From contig CACGPP010000002.1 of the NCBI GenBank assembly GCA_902574995.1, positions 82,233 through 146,232 on the forward strand: a stretch of 64,000 bases of DNA. The letters are read 5' to 3'. The notes beneath the pieces are model-generated. The model was not told the DNA's origin, did not search any database, and worked only from the letters and a program-made list of their open reading frames with translations. The stretch comes from an uncultured Alphaproteobacteria bacterium (lineage in GTDB: Bacteria > Pseudomonadota > Alphaproteobacteria > HIMB59). Of this stretch, positions 8,762-18,448 are shown one piece after another. The first letter of the stretch is position 1; every line of letters starts with the position of its first letter. The position numbers were made by a program, and so were the translations under genes.

Positions 8762-10774
8762 CTATAATTCTTTTTGAACTTCCTTAGTTACGTAAAATTC
8801 AATTTCATCTTTTTCCAAAATATCTGAATAGTCTTTAAATGAAATACCACACTCGTAATTTTCTCTAACCTCTTTGACATCGTCTTTAAATCGTTTAAGA
8901 GTACCAACTTCTCCTTCGTGTATGATTTTACCTTCTCTAACAAGCCTGATTTTAGCAGAATTTTGGACTATACCGTCAGTAACAAAGCAGCCTGCTATTG
9001 TACCAAACTTTGAGGATTTGAAAGTATCACGAACCTCGGCATGGCCAATAATTTCCTCTTTAGTGTCTGGGGTGAGGAGACCAGAGAGCATTTTTTTCAT
9101 ATCATCAATTAATTCATAAATAATTGAATAATATCGAATATCTACCTTATCACGTTTTGCGATTGTTCGGGCTTGTGGGATAGCTCTTATGTTAAAACCA
9201 ATTACTAGCCCTTGCGCAGAACTCGCTAAACTCACATCACTTTCATTAATTGCACCAATAGCGTTATGGACGACATTTATTTTAACTTCTTCATTACCTA
9301 CTTTTTCTAGTGAGGAAACTATTGCTTCAAGAGATCCTTGAACATCTGCTTTGACAATGATTGGAAGTTTTTTCATATCTCCCTTTGATACATTAGCCAT
9401 CATTTCCTCTAGTGATGATTTTTTAACTGCTTCAGTATTTTCTAATTTTTTTTGTTCTTTTACTTTTTCTGTAATATCTTTTGCAATATCCTCATTTGGC
9501 ATAACATAAACTGTATCGCCTGCTTGTGGCACTGAATCAAAACCCAGTACTTCAATCGGCATTCCAGGACTAGCTGATTTAATTCTGCTACCATTTTCAT
9601 CAAGTAAAGCTCTAACTCTTCCATAAGACGAACCACAAGTAAAATGATCGCCTTCTTTAAAAGTTCCATTTTTTACTATTACTGTTGCAACAGGTCCTTT
9701 TCCTGTTTCTATTTTAGACTCAACTACAATTGCTTCAGCGAGTTTGTTATGTTCAACATTAAGATCTAGAATTTCTACTTGTAATAAAATGTTATCTAAT
9801 AATTTTTCTAGATTTGTTTTTTTAATTGCAGATATTTCAGTTTCTAATACATCTCCACTATAGCTTTCTACAACTACCTCGTGAGTTAACAAATCATTTC
9901 TAACAATGCTTGGATCAACATCTGGTAAGTCCATTTTATTAATAGCAAGAACAATAGGAACTTTTGCTGCTTTAGCATGTGAAATTGCTTCAATTGTTTG
10001 AGGTTTAACACTATCGTTGGCAGCAACTACTAGTACAACAAGATCTGTTAAATTGGCTCCCCTCGAGCGAATATTTGAGAAAGCTGCGTGACCAGGTGTA
10101 TCCAAAAATGTGATGGGATTGTTTTTATGTTGAATTTGATACGCACCAATGTGTTGAGTAATTCCACCAGACTCTTTTGAAGTTACGTTTGTGTTTCTAA
10201 GTGCATCCAACAAAGATGTTTTACCATGATCAACATGGCCCATCACAGTTACAATTGGAGGTCTAGGCGAAATTTTGGATATTTTTGTTTTTTGGTGATT
10301 TGCAATTTCATCTTTTAAACTAATCGCCTCTTCTCTTTTCGGTGTATGACCTAATTCTGTAACTATAAGCTCAGCAGTGTCTCCATCTATGTATTGATTG
10401 GCCGTAGCCATAATTCCACTTTTCATAAGAGCTTTTACGACATCACCTGTTTTTTCTGACATTCTACTTGCTAATTCCTGCACAGAAATTTTTACAGGTA
10501 TGTCAACTTCACGGACAATTTTTTGAGAGCTAGTTAAATTTGGTTTAAATTTTGTTTTTTGTTTTTCTCTATTTCTTTTAGTCTTTGCAAGACTAGGCAT
10601 TTTTTCGTAGTCTGGTTCTTCATCTAAAAGATTATTAACTGAAATGGACGATAGTTTTTTTTGAAATGCTGTTGTATTGAGAGTAAGTTTTTTTCTGGGA
10701 GGAGCAGATGTTGTAGAGGTAGGCGTAGAAGGTTTAGCCGAAGATGTATTTGTATTCTTTGTCTCTTTTGTCAT
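8762..10774 (-). CDS. infB: Translation initiation factor IF-2
   Basis: GTPase that brings initiator tRNA to the 30S subunit. All G motifs are present: GHVDHGKTSL, GGITQHIGAY, DTPGHAAF and NKMD. The N-terminal region is short, low-complexity and Thr/Ser/Pro/Lys-rich, so the 670-residue protein is much smaller than typical IF-2 of 850-900 residues. That fits a streamlined genome. It starts 8 bp after nusA; the ylxR gene usual between them is absent. Confidence 0.97.
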   Translation of the reverse strand: MTKETKNTNTSSAKPSTPTSTTSAPPRKKLTLNTTAFQKKLSSISVNNLLDEEPDYEKMPSLAKTKRNREKQKTKFKPNLTSSQKIVREVDIPVKISVQELASRMSEKTGDVVKALMKSGIMATANQYIDGDTAELIVTELGHTPKREEAISLKDEIANHQKTKISKISPRPPIVTVMGHVDHGKTSLLDALRNTNVTSKESGGITQHIGAYQIQHKNNPITFLDTPGHAAFSNIRSRGANLTDLVVLVVAANDSVKPQTIEAISHAKAAKVPIVLAINKMDLPDVDPSIVRNDLLTHEVVVESYSGDVLETEISAIKKTNLEKLLDNILLQVEILDLNVEHNKLAEAIVVESKIETGKGPVATVIVKNGTFKEGDHFTCGSSYGRVRALLDENGSRIKSASPGMPIEVLGFDSVPQAGDTVYVMPNEDIAKDITEKVKEQKKLENTEAVKKSSLEEMMANVSKGDMKKLPIIVKADVQGSLEAIVSSLEKVGNEEVKINVVHNAIGAINESDVSLASSAQGLVIGFNIRAIPQARTIAKRDKVDIRYYSIIYELIDDMKKMLSGLLTPDTKEEIIGHAEVRDTFKSSKFGTIAGCFVTDGIVQNSAKIRLVREGKIIHEGEVGTLKRFKDDVKEVRENYECGISFKDYSDILEKDEIEFYVTKEVQKEL

Positions 10775-10782
10775 TCAAAAAA

Positions 10783-12285
10783 CTAGCTATTAAGATAAAT
10801 CTCCCTAGCATCCATAATAATTTTTTCTGCAGCAGATTTTTCAACTCTTTTTTGTAGTATGCCGTCTCTGCCCACTAATTCATCAGTAGCTAAATCTGCA
10901 AGATCTTGACGTGAAAAGATATTGTTCTCAATCAATGTAGCTAAAATTTTATTATCAAACTCTGAAATTCCTTTTACATAATCATCTAGTTTTGAAGATT
11001 GAATTAATTTCTCAAGTTCTGCCTTCTCGTTTTCCATATACTGCGTTGCACGAGCATATATCTCGGCGGCAAGCTCATTATCAAAACCTTCAATTTTTTC
11101 TATATCTTGAATTGAAGCATTGGCAATTTTTTCAATACTTGTGTATCCCTCTACCGCCAATAATTGTGCAATCATATCTTCGAGATCAAGTTTTTCGGCG
11201 AAAAGAGAAGTGATTTTTTTAAATTCCTCTTGTCTTCTTTCTGCGTCTTCTTTTTCAGTTAGTATATCAATTTCAAGATTAGTAAGTATTGAAGCTAATT
11301 TTACATTTTGACCTCTTCTACCAATAGCAATACTTAACTGATCCTCAGGTAAGACTATCTCTACTCTATTTGAGTCTTCAAATTCATTAACCTTTGCGAC
11401 TTGTGCGGGCGCAATGGCATTTTGAACATACATCGACTTAAGCTCTGACCAATTTACGATATCAATTTTTTCACCTTGTAATTCATTAACAATAGCCTGA
11501 ACTCTAGAACCTCTCATACCCACGCATGCCCCAACTGGATCGATAGACTTATCGTTCGCACGAACTGTAATCTTTCCTCTACTACCAGGATCTCTTGCAA
11601 CAGATAAAATTTCTATTTGACCCTCATATATTTCAGGTACTTCCTGTTCAAATAATTTTGCCATAAATTGAGGGTGAGTTCTTGAAAGAAAAATTTGGTG
11701 TCCTTTGGCTTCTTCTTTTATATCGAAGAAATAAGCTCTAATGCGATCACCATTTTTAAAATTCTCTCTTGGAATGAGTTCATCTTTTCTTAAAAATCCC
11801 TCAGCTTTACCAAGATCAACAATTATATTTCCAAACTCAATTCTTTTTACAATACCCGACAAGACTTCTCCCACACGATCTTTAAAATCATTAAACTGTC
11901 TTCTTTTTTCAGCTTCTCTAACTCTGGAGTAAATAACTTGCCTTGCCATGTTGGCTGTAACTCTTCCGAAGTTTACGGATGGTAAAGGAATTGTTATTTG
12001 TTTTCCAATTTCAGTATCAGCATCATATTTTTTAGCATGATCTAATAAAATTTGGTTTGCCTGCAAAACAGGATCAATTTTTTCAACCACATCTTTAATA
12101 TGAGATAAACTTATATTTCCTGTGAGACGGTCAATAGATGCTTTAATGTTATTGTCCATTCCATATTTTGATTTTCCAATAATTTCAAAAGACTCCTCAA
12201 GAGCCTCCATTACTATATCCATTTCGATGCCCTTCTCTTGTGAGACGACTTCGGCAACTTTTAATATTTCTGTGTTATTTAGCAT
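10783..12285 (-). CDS. nusA: Transcription termination/antitermination factor NusA
   Basis: RNA-polymerase-binding factor controlling pausing, termination and antitermination. The domain order is an N-terminal polymerase-binding region (1 to about 130), S1 (RVGEVLSGIVKRIEFGNIIVDLG), two KH domains (VGACVGMRGSRVQAI and IAIGRRGQNVKLAS) and two C-terminal helix-hairpin repeats (about 360-500). 500 residues. The usual upstream partner rimP is absent, and an attenuator-like hairpin sits directly before the gene. Confidence 0.97.
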   Translation of the reverse strand: MLNNTEILKVAEVVSQEKGIEMDIVMEALEESFEIIGKSKYGMDNNIKASIDRLTGNISLSHIKDVVEKIDPVLQANQILLDHAKKYDADTEIGKQITIPLPSVNFGRVTANMARQVIYSRVREAEKRRQFNDFKDRVGEVLSGIVKRIEFGNIIVDLGKAEGFLRKDELIPRENFKNGDRIRAYFFDIKEEAKGHQIFLSRTHPQFMAKLFEQEVPEIYEGQIEILSVARDPGSRGKITVRANDKSIDPVGACVGMRGSRVQAIVNELQGEKIDIVNWSELKSMYVQNAIAPAQVAKVNEFEDSNRVEIVLPEDQLSIAIGRRGQNVKLASILTNLEIDILTEKEDAERRQEEFKKITSLFAEKLDLEDMIAQLLAVEGYTSIEKIANASIQDIEKIEGFDNELAAEIYARATQYMENEKAELEKLIQSSKLDDYVKGISEFDNKILATLIENNIFSRQDLADLATDELVGRDGILQKRVEKSAAEKIIMDAREIYLNS

Positions 12286-12299
12286 TATCTTTTCTAGTT

Positions 12300-12324
12300 A
12301 AAAAAAAAGGCGGGATAACCCACC
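12300..12324 (-). terminator. Intrinsic terminator/attenuator directly before nusA
   Basis: Read on the - strand, GGTGGG (12324-12319), loop TTAT and CCCGCC (12314-12309) form a 6-bp GC-rich stem with one G-U pair, followed by nine T residues (12308-12300). It lies after trmB and only about 15 bp before the nusA ATG. It can end the upstream transcript, or attenuate nusA if transcription comes from farther upstream. Confidence 0.8.
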
Positions 12325-12337
12325 TCCTCATCGTTGG

Positions 12338-12982
12338 TTAATAATTTTTAAGAACGCTAAAATAGAATAATTTATGATTTTTGTCTAAGGCTTTTTTCTC
12401 AAATTTGGTGTGTAAAGCGTTGGAATCACTATATTTCCAACATTTAGGGCTAATATCTGGCATGGTGTATTTGAACTTTTTCATCAAAGCTAAAGCTTCA
12501 ATAAAATAGTCACCATGATCAGTTGCAAAATGAACAATTCCATTTTTTTTTAGTTTTTTTGTGAGATCTTTTACAAGGATTTGGTTAACAGTACGCCTTT
12601 TTTTATGCTTATTTTTTGGCCACGGATCTGGAAAGTATATTCTTATTTCCTGAAGATAATTGTTTGGTATGAATGGTAAAAGATCTTGAATATTTAAATG
12701 AAAGACTTGAAGATTTTTCAAATTATCATCAGCAGAGTTTCTGATAGCTCTTAATACTCCATCAGCAAAAATATCACAACCAATAAAGTTTATCTTTGAA
12801 TATAGTTTTGCATCTTCACTGATTTTTTCTCCATCACCAATTCCAATTTCTAAAATTCTGGGAGTTTTGATTTTATTAAATAATTTTTTGTTTGGTTCTT
12901 TAAGAAATTTTGAGTATTGCTCGAGTCTTACAAATGACTTTCCTTTTTTTCTACCAAAGTATTTATTTTTTGATTCGAACAT
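12338..12982 (-). CDS. trmB: tRNA (guanine-N7-)-methyltransferase
   Basis: SAM-dependent methylation of G46 in tRNA variable loops. The SAM-binding motif ILEIGIGDGE and the family signature IYFPDPWPKNKHKKRR are both clear. 214 residues. The start overlaps the end of lnt by 20 bp. In alphaproteobacteria lnt-(metK)-trmB-rimP-nusA is common; here metK and rimP are missing from the run. Confidence 0.95.
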   Translation of the reverse strand: MFESKNKYFGRKKGKSFVRLEQYSKFLKEPNKKLFNKIKTPRILEIGIGDGEKISEDAKLYSKINFIGCDIFADGVLRAIRNSADDNLKNLQVFHLNIQDLLPFIPNNYLQEIRIYFPDPWPKNKHKKRRTVNQILVKDLTKKLKKNGIVHFATDHGDYFIEALALMKKFKYTMPDISPKCWKYSDSNALHTKFEKKALDKNHKLFYFSVLKNY

Positions 12983-14477
12983 ATAAAAAACTAAGTAGAA
13001 ATATTAAAAAAATCAAAAGACTTACTGAAAATAAAGTTGATGAACAATTTGATTTATATTTATTAATTGGATGTTGATAATAAAGATAACCTTTTTTATT
13101 TGTTGGAATAGTCTGAATAATTTTGCCCGAGTAATCAACAACAGATGTAATACCTGAAGGAGTTGATCTTATGAGAGGTTTTTGGAATTCAACACTCCTT
13201 AGAAGAGAGTTAGCCAGATGCTGATGTGGTCCGTACCATTTACCGAACCAAGAGTCATTTGAAATTTGTATCACCATATCTGCATTACAAACCTCGGTAT
13301 TAATTGATTTATAATTAAAAATAGACTCAAAACAAATCATTGGAACAGCATTTATATTTTTTAGTAATTTTAAAATTTTTTGATTATTTCCAGGTGTATA
13401 GTTCATTCCTAAATTTAAAAATTTGCTTACAATAGGTTTAACAAAGGGTATGTATTCTCCAAACAGAACCAACTTTTGCTTATCGTAAAAATCAATGGTC
13501 TTTCCTTGATGATCAATGATATATAGACGATTAAATAATTGGTTTTCCTCAATAGCGCTCGATCCAACTATTATTTTTTGATCCTCGTTAATTAAAGAGG
13601 ATAATCTAGTAAGAAGTCCGTCCCTGTTATTTAGATCAATTGGTAATGAGCCTTCAGGCCAAATAATTAAATCTACTTTTGGAGAATTTGTAAGAGCTTC
13701 TAAGGTTAATTTTTCATATATTTCAAGGTTTCTTAGAACGTCAAATTCTACTAATGACTCATAGAGATTAGGTTGAATTAAAAGAATGTTTAGAGTTTCA
13801 TTGTTTGTTTTTCTCTCAGTATTATTTTCAAAAAAACCAAATGCATAAATTAAAACAAGTACTGATGATAAAATAAAAGTTACAACTTTATTTTTGTAAT
13901 AGAGAAAATAAATAATTAGACCAACAATCAGATGCACAACTAATCCTAGACCATAAACTCCTAAAAATGGTAGTGATTTTAAGATCCAAATATTTTTGTA
14001 ATATATGATCGCACTAGGATTCCAAGGGAAGCCTCCAAAAATAAATTCCTTTAGTATTTCTACTATAGATAAACCTAGTGGTAATAAGAAAATCTGTAGT
14101 AATTTTTTTTTAAATGTAACTAGGATTAGAATTGTTGCTGAATAATGTAAGAATGCAATAAATATAGAGAGTACGCCAACTAAAATAATACCTAAGAGTA
14201 AATATCCAAAACCTCCTGAATAAAAAGACTGTGTAATCCAACTTAATGTAATTATTTGAGTAAATAAGAAAAAATAAAAAATATATTTTTTCGAAAAATT
14301 ATCATTAGTTAGAATATTATAAAAAATGATTGAAAATGATATGTAATAGAAAACAGATACTCCAAATGGAGGAAGAGAAAATACATAAACAATAGAAAAA
14401 ATAAATATTAAGTTTATTGGCCTAGAGAGGTAGGGCAGTAGATTATTGAGATTTGACACCACTAACCACAACTTCAA
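12963..14477 (-). CDS. lnt: Apolipoprotein N-acyltransferase
   Basis: Adds the third acyl chain to the N-terminal Cys of outer-membrane lipoproteins. The first 220 residues hold about six hydrophobic helices; a carbon-nitrogen hydrolase domain follows with the Glu-Lys-Cys triad in WPEGSLP, DKQKLVLFGEYIPF and PMICFES. A C-terminal membrane helix ends the protein. 504 residues, the usual size. It overlaps corC by 35 bp upstream and trmB by 20 bp downstream. Confidence 0.95.
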   Translation of the reverse strand: MKLWLVVSNLNNLLPYLSRPINLIFIFSIVYVFSLPPFGVSVFYYISFSIIFYNILTNDNFSKKYIFYFFLFTQIITLSWITQSFYSGGFGYLLLGIILVGVLSIFIAFLHYSATILILVTFKKKLLQIFLLPLGLSIVEILKEFIFGGFPWNPSAIIYYKNIWILKSLPFLGVYGLGLVVHLIVGLIIYFLYYKNKVVTFILSSVLVLIYAFGFFENNTERKTNNETLNILLIQPNLYESLVEFDVLRNLEIYEKLTLEALTNSPKVDLIIWPEGSLPIDLNNRDGLLTRLSSLINEDQKIIVGSSAIEENQLFNRLYIIDHQGKTIDFYDKQKLVLFGEYIPFVKPIVSKFLNLGMNYTPGNNQKILKLLKNINAVPMICFESIFNYKSINTEVCNADMVIQISNDSWFGKWYGPHQHLANSLLRSVEFQKPLIRSTPSGITSVVDYSGKIIQTIPTNKKGYLYYQHPINKYKSNCSSTLFSVSLLIFLIFLLSFLYVRIKK

Positions 14478-15270
14478 GAATTTTTCTTGTTGATACCTTG
14501 TGAATGGTGAAAGATAATTTTTTATTTATTGTAAATTTTTCTTTTTTCTTTGGTATACGACCAGCTATATTAAAGATGATACCGCCTATAGTTCCTACAT
14601 CCTCTTTTAAATCATCTGGGATATTGACATCAAATTCTCTTTCAAAATCATCAACAAGCATTGCGGCATCCATAATTATATTATTGTTTTTTTGTCGATA
14701 CATCGGTGCTTCGTCCTTATCGTGTTCGTCTTCAATCTCACCTACTATTTCTTCCACTAAGTCTTCGATGGTAACCAAACCAGTAACACTATTAAATTCA
14801 TCCATGACAATTGCTAAATGGATGTTTTGTTTTTTCATTTTTTGAAGAAGATTAAAAACAGGTGTAGCGGAGGGAATATAAATGACCTCTCTCAATAAAC
14901 TCTTAATATTAAAGGACTTATTGTTGATTTTCTTGAATAAATCCTTGATATGAACCATTCCCAAGCAATGTTCTAAATCTTTTTTTACAACGGGCATTCT
15001 TGAGTGAGCTTCTTTATTGATAATTTTAATGATGTTTTCTTTATCAATATTTTGATCAATAAAAATTATTTCACCTCTTGGAACCATTACATCATCAACA
15101 GTTTTTTTGTGTACCTTTAAAAGATTATTAAAGATTTTTTTTTCTTCATTCTTGGCAATGCCTGAACTATCTGAAGTCGCTGAGATAAGATCAATAATAT
15201 CTTTTTTAAAATTCTCGTCTTGAATCAGTTCTTTGACTAATTTTATCGCTAAATTTTTTTTAATTTTCAT
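14443..15270 (-). CDS. CorC/HlyC-type CBS-domain protein
   Basis: Soluble member of the CorC family, linked to magnesium/cobalt efflux and adjacent to lnt and ybeY in many proteobacteria. It holds two CBS motifs (VDDVMVPRGEIIFID at about 55-70, and a second at about 120-180 with HLAIVMDEFNSVTGLVTIEDLVEEIVGEIEDE) and a C-terminal transporter-associated domain (about 195-270). No membrane helices. It overlaps ybeY upstream by 11 bp. Confidence 0.9.
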   Translation of the reverse strand: MKIKKNLAIKLVKELIQDENFKKDIIDLISATSDSSGIAKNEEKKIFNNLLKVHKKTVDDVMVPRGEIIFIDQNIDKENIIKIINKEAHSRMPVVKKDLEHCLGMVHIKDLFKKINNKSFNIKSLLREVIYIPSATPVFNLLQKMKKQNIHLAIVMDEFNSVTGLVTIEDLVEEIVGEIEDEHDKDEAPMYRQKNNNIIMDAAMLVDDFEREFDVNIPDDLKEDVGTIGGIIFNIAGRIPKKKEKFTINKKLSFTIHKVSTRKILEVVVSGVKSQ

Positions 15271-15709
15271 GTACTTTTTTTAAACCTAATAGTTTCATAA
15301 GTGTGTTTTCTAAAAATCTCATATTACTTCTCGATTGTTTATCGTAATGATGATAACCAAATAAATGATGTAATCCATGACTCACTAGCATAAAGAAATT
15401 TTGTTCATTAATTTTTTTATTTCGATTTAAAATATAACTATCTGCAATAGCAATATCACCAGAAAAGTCTCCGTCAGGAAAAGATAACACATCAGTTATT
15501 TTATTTTTATTCTTAAATTTTTTATTCATGCTTTTGATTTCTTCATTAGAAACTATTTTTATTGTCAGTTGTGTTTGATGATCAGCTTGGTGGATTGTTT
15601 GAAAATATTCTGACAACTTTTTTAACTTTTCTTTGGAGGATTTTAAAAATTGCTCTAAATTCTTGTCTCCAATTATCTCAATCACAAATTTTTTATTACT
15701 AATCCTCAA
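15260..15709 (-). CDS. ybeY: Endoribonuclease YbeY
   Basis: Metal-dependent RNase for 16S rRNA 3'-end maturation and 70S quality control. The metal site is HGLHHLFGYHH: the three ligand His residues of the H-x3-H-x5-H pattern are kept, while the Asp of the usual GYDH is replaced by His. The upstream TDVLSFP motif is intact. 149 residues. It lies between phoH and corC, the standard phoH-ybeY-corC-lnt order. Confidence 0.95.
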   Translation of the reverse strand: MRISNKKFVIEIIGDKNLEQFLKSSKEKLKKLSEYFQTIHQADHQTQLTIKIVSNEEIKSMNKKFKNKNKITDVLSFPDGDFSGDIAIADSYILNRNKKINEQNFFMLVSHGLHHLFGYHHYDKQSRSNMRFLENTLMKLLGLKKVHEN

Positions 15710-15711
15710 AA

Positions 15712-16668
15712 TTACTTATCGTAAGCATTAATTATTTTTTCTACTAGTGTGTGTCTGCATACATCACTACTATTTAAATGAACAAACCCGATGTCTTTAA
15801 CTTTTTCTAATTTTTCCATAGCATCCTGCATTCCACTTTTTGCATTATCGGGTAAATCTTTTTGACTTAAATCTCCCGTGATAACCATTTTTGAGTTTTG
15901 TCCTAATCTAGTTAGGAACATTTTCATCTGTGTCGATAAGGTGTTTTGTGCTTCATCTAAAATTATAAAAGATTTATTTAATGTTCTTCCTCTCATAAAG
16001 GCAAGAGGAGCTATTTCTATTAGATTATTTACCATTTTTCGGTCAATTTCCTCACCTGGCATCATCTCATACAAGGCATCGTAAAGTGGTCGTAAATAGG
16101 GATCAATTTTCTCTTTCATATCTCCAGGTAAAAAACCTAATCGTTCACCCGCTTCAACTGCTGGTCTTGATAATATTAATCGATTAATTTTTCCTTCTAC
16201 AAAAAGACTAACTGCATATGCAACAGCTAAGTAAGTTTTTCCTGTTCCCGCTGGACCAACAGCAAAAACGACATCTTTTGATCTCATTTCTTTTAAAAAG
16301 AGCTCTTGGTTTTTAGTCTTGGGATAAATTGTTTTTAATTTTGTATTAATTTGGAATTTCTGATCTTGTTCGATTTGTTCTTTGATATATGTAGGTTTTG
16401 CTAAATCAATATTGTTTTCTATTTCTTCTGCAGAAATATCATTGTTTTTTAATTTTTGATATAAGCCTTGAATAATAAAGTAGGCTTTTTCAACTGGATC
16501 TCTATTACCTTTTATAGATAAAAGGTTGCCTCTTGTGTATAGCTTTACTTTAAATTTATTCTCTAAGACCTTTAAATTTTTATCGTGGTAACCAAATAGG
16601 CTTGATAGAAATTGATTATCCTCAAACTCAAGTTGTTTTTGGTGGGAAGAAATATTTACAGGACTCAA
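15712..16668 (-). CDS. PhoH-like ATPase (YbeZ type)
   Basis: P-loop ATPase whose gene is usually next to ybeY and whose product is thought to act with it on RNA. It has Walker A GPAGTGKTYLA, Walker B FIILDEAQN and the LSRPAVEAGERLGFLPGD motif. An N-terminal KH-like segment occupies about the first 80 residues. 318 residues. It starts directly after the miaB stop. Despite the name, nothing here places it in the phosphate regulon. Confidence 0.93.
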   Translation of the reverse strand: MSPVNISSHQKQLEFEDNQFLSSLFGYHDKNLKVLENKFKVKLYTRGNLLSIKGNRDPVEKAYFIIQGLYQKLKNNDISAEEIENNIDLAKPTYIKEQIEQDQKFQINTKLKTIYPKTKNQELFLKEMRSKDVVFAVGPAGTGKTYLAVAYAVSLFVEGKINRLILSRPAVEAGERLGFLPGDMKEKIDPYLRPLYDALYEMMPGEEIDRKMVNNLIEIAPLAFMRGRTLNKSFIILDEAQNTLSTQMKMFLTRLGQNSKMVITGDLSQKDLPDNAKSGMQDAMEKLEKVKDIGFVHLNSSDVCRHTLVEKIINAYDK

Positions 16669-17997
16669 CTAAATTTTTTCTCCTAATAATGAGTGTGTTA
16701 AAACCTCTTTGATTTGCACAGGAATTATTTGACCTATTATTTCTTTATCACCCTGCAGGGCTACACTTTGATTAAATTGTGACTTGCCTTTGATTTGTCC
16801 TGTGTGTTTACCAGCACCATCAATTAATACTTGCACCGTCTTTTTTACAAATTGGTTGTTGTATTCAATTTGTTGTTCATTGAGTAAATCTTGTGTTATC
16901 TTTAATCGCTCATTGAGAATTACTTGATCTATTTCTTCACGATCAGCCGCAGGCGTACCTGGTCTTGGGCTGTACTTAAAAGAGTAAGAATTCATGTATT
17001 TAACTCTTTCAATTAGATCGATTGTGTCTTCAAAATCTTTGTCTGTTTCTCCAGGAAAACCAATAATAAAGTCCGAGGAAAGTGCTATATCGGGTTTTAC
17101 TTTTCTGACCTTTTCGATGATTTCAAAATAATAATCCCTAGTATGTTTTCTATTCATTAATTTTAAAACTTTGTCAGAACCTGATTGAACAGGAAGATGA
17201 AGATAGGGCATAAGTTTTGAGTTTTCACCATGAAGGGAAATTAGGTCATCAGTCATATTCACAGGGTGACTTGTAGAATAGGTAATTCTTTCAACTCCAT
17301 CTATACAACTAATACTGTTAATAAGAGATGCTAGATTATTTGATTGACCTTGAGTGTCTAGACCATGATAGGCGTTAACATTTTGACCTAAAAGTGTGAA
17401 TTCCACCACCCCCTGATCAATTAAAGATTTAACCTCATCAGAGATTTCCTTAACTGTTCTTGAATATTCTGACCCTCTTGTGTAAGGAACAACGCAGAAA
17501 TGACAAAACTTATCACAGCCTTCTTGGATAGTCACAAATGCAGATTTATTCGATGTATTCGTTTTAATATGATTGAGTGTGTCAAATTTTTCATTCACGT
17601 CAAATTCAGTGATAGAGGTTTTTGGTAAATTATTTTTATCTAAAAATTTATTTAATGACTGAATGGATTGTGGTCCGATCACTAAGTCCACGTAGGGTGC
17701 CCTTTTTTGAATTAATTCACCTTCAGCTTGAGCTACACAACCGGCAACAATAACTTTTTGGTCTTCTTTTCCTTTTTTATGAATTTTTCCTAAATCTGAA
17801 AATGTTTTTTCTGTTGCCTTTTCACGGATGTGGCAAGTATTTAAAACTACATAGTCTGCATTTTGAAAGTCATCTGTTTGATTAATATTATGCGATAGAA
17901 AAATATCTTTCATTTTATCAGAATCATAAACATTCATCTGACAACCAAATGTTCTAATATAAAATTTCTTATTTGATGGCATTAAGGGATTTTGCAA
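16669..17997 (-). CDS. miaB: tRNA-2-methylthio-N6-dimethylallyladenosine synthase
   Basis: Radical-SAM methylthiotransferase acting on i6A37 of tRNAs. The N-terminal cluster ligands (FGCQMN, NTCHIREKA, VAGCVAQ), the radical-SAM triad CDKFCHFC and a C-terminal TRAM domain (about residues 375-440) are all visible. 442 residues. The start overlaps rimI by 29 bp. Confidence 0.96.
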   Translation of the reverse strand: MQNPLMPSNKKFYIRTFGCQMNVYDSDKMKDIFLSHNINQTDDFQNADYVVLNTCHIREKATEKTFSDLGKIHKKGKEDQKVIVAGCVAQAEGELIQKRAPYVDLVIGPQSIQSLNKFLDKNNLPKTSITEFDVNEKFDTLNHIKTNTSNKSAFVTIQEGCDKFCHFCVVPYTRGSEYSRTVKEISDEVKSLIDQGVVEFTLLGQNVNAYHGLDTQGQSNNLASLINSISCIDGVERITYSTSHPVNMTDDLISLHGENSKLMPYLHLPVQSGSDKVLKLMNRKHTRDYYFEIIEKVRKVKPDIALSSDFIIGFPGETDKDFEDTIDLIERVKYMNSYSFKYSPRPGTPAADREEIDQVILNERLKITQDLLNEQQIEYNNQFVKKTVQVLIDGAGKHTGQIKGKSQFNQSVALQGDKEIIGQIIPVQIKEVLTHSLLGEKI

Positions 17998-18448
17998 ACA
18001 AAATTGCGTCTTGCGTATTTGGAGCGTTTATAGACTTACTCCGATAATAGTTTTTTCTTTCATTGTAGGCTTTATAGCCTAATTTTTCATAAAGTTTAAT
18101 AGCAAATTTATTAATAGCACTCGCTTCCAGAAAGATTTTAAATGATTTTCCAGTACTTTTGAGTTGTTTTTCAAGCTCTTCTAAAATCATTCTTCCCAAC
18201 CCTTGGTTTCTAAATTCAGGCAAAACAGCAATATGTAAAATTTCAAATTCACTGACCTTTTGATCTTGATATAAAAAATGTCCTATCAAAGCACCTTTGA
18301 CGTTAGTTTGATCTAGAAGATAAATATTAAAACTTGTTTCTTTATTGAGGTGAAGCTCAATATCTTTTTCACTCCAATTAATCTCTAGTTGGTCTTTATG
18401 ATTGATAATCCAATTTTTAGAATCAGATAGAGTATGTGTAAAGTTCAA
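17969..18448 (-). CDS. rimI: GNAT-family N-acetyltransferase, RimI-like
   Basis: Acetyl-CoA-dependent N-acetyltransferase; RimI modifies the N-terminus of ribosomal protein S18. The acetyl-CoA loop PEFRNQGLGRMILEELE (motif A, Q/RxxGxG/A) and the C-terminal YEKLGYKAYNERKNYY signature of RimI are present. 159 residues. TsaB, which often neighbours rimI, is at 39 kb in this window. It overlaps the glycosyltransferase gene by 4 bp. Confidence 0.85.
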   Translation of the reverse strand: MNFTHTLSDSKNWIINHKDQLEINWSEKDIELHLNKETSFNIYLLDQTNVKGALIGHFLYQDQKVSEFEILHIAVLPEFRNQGLGRMILEELEKQLKSTGKSFKIFLEASAINKFAIKLYEKLGYKAYNERKNYYRSKSINAPNTQDAILFAKSLNAIK

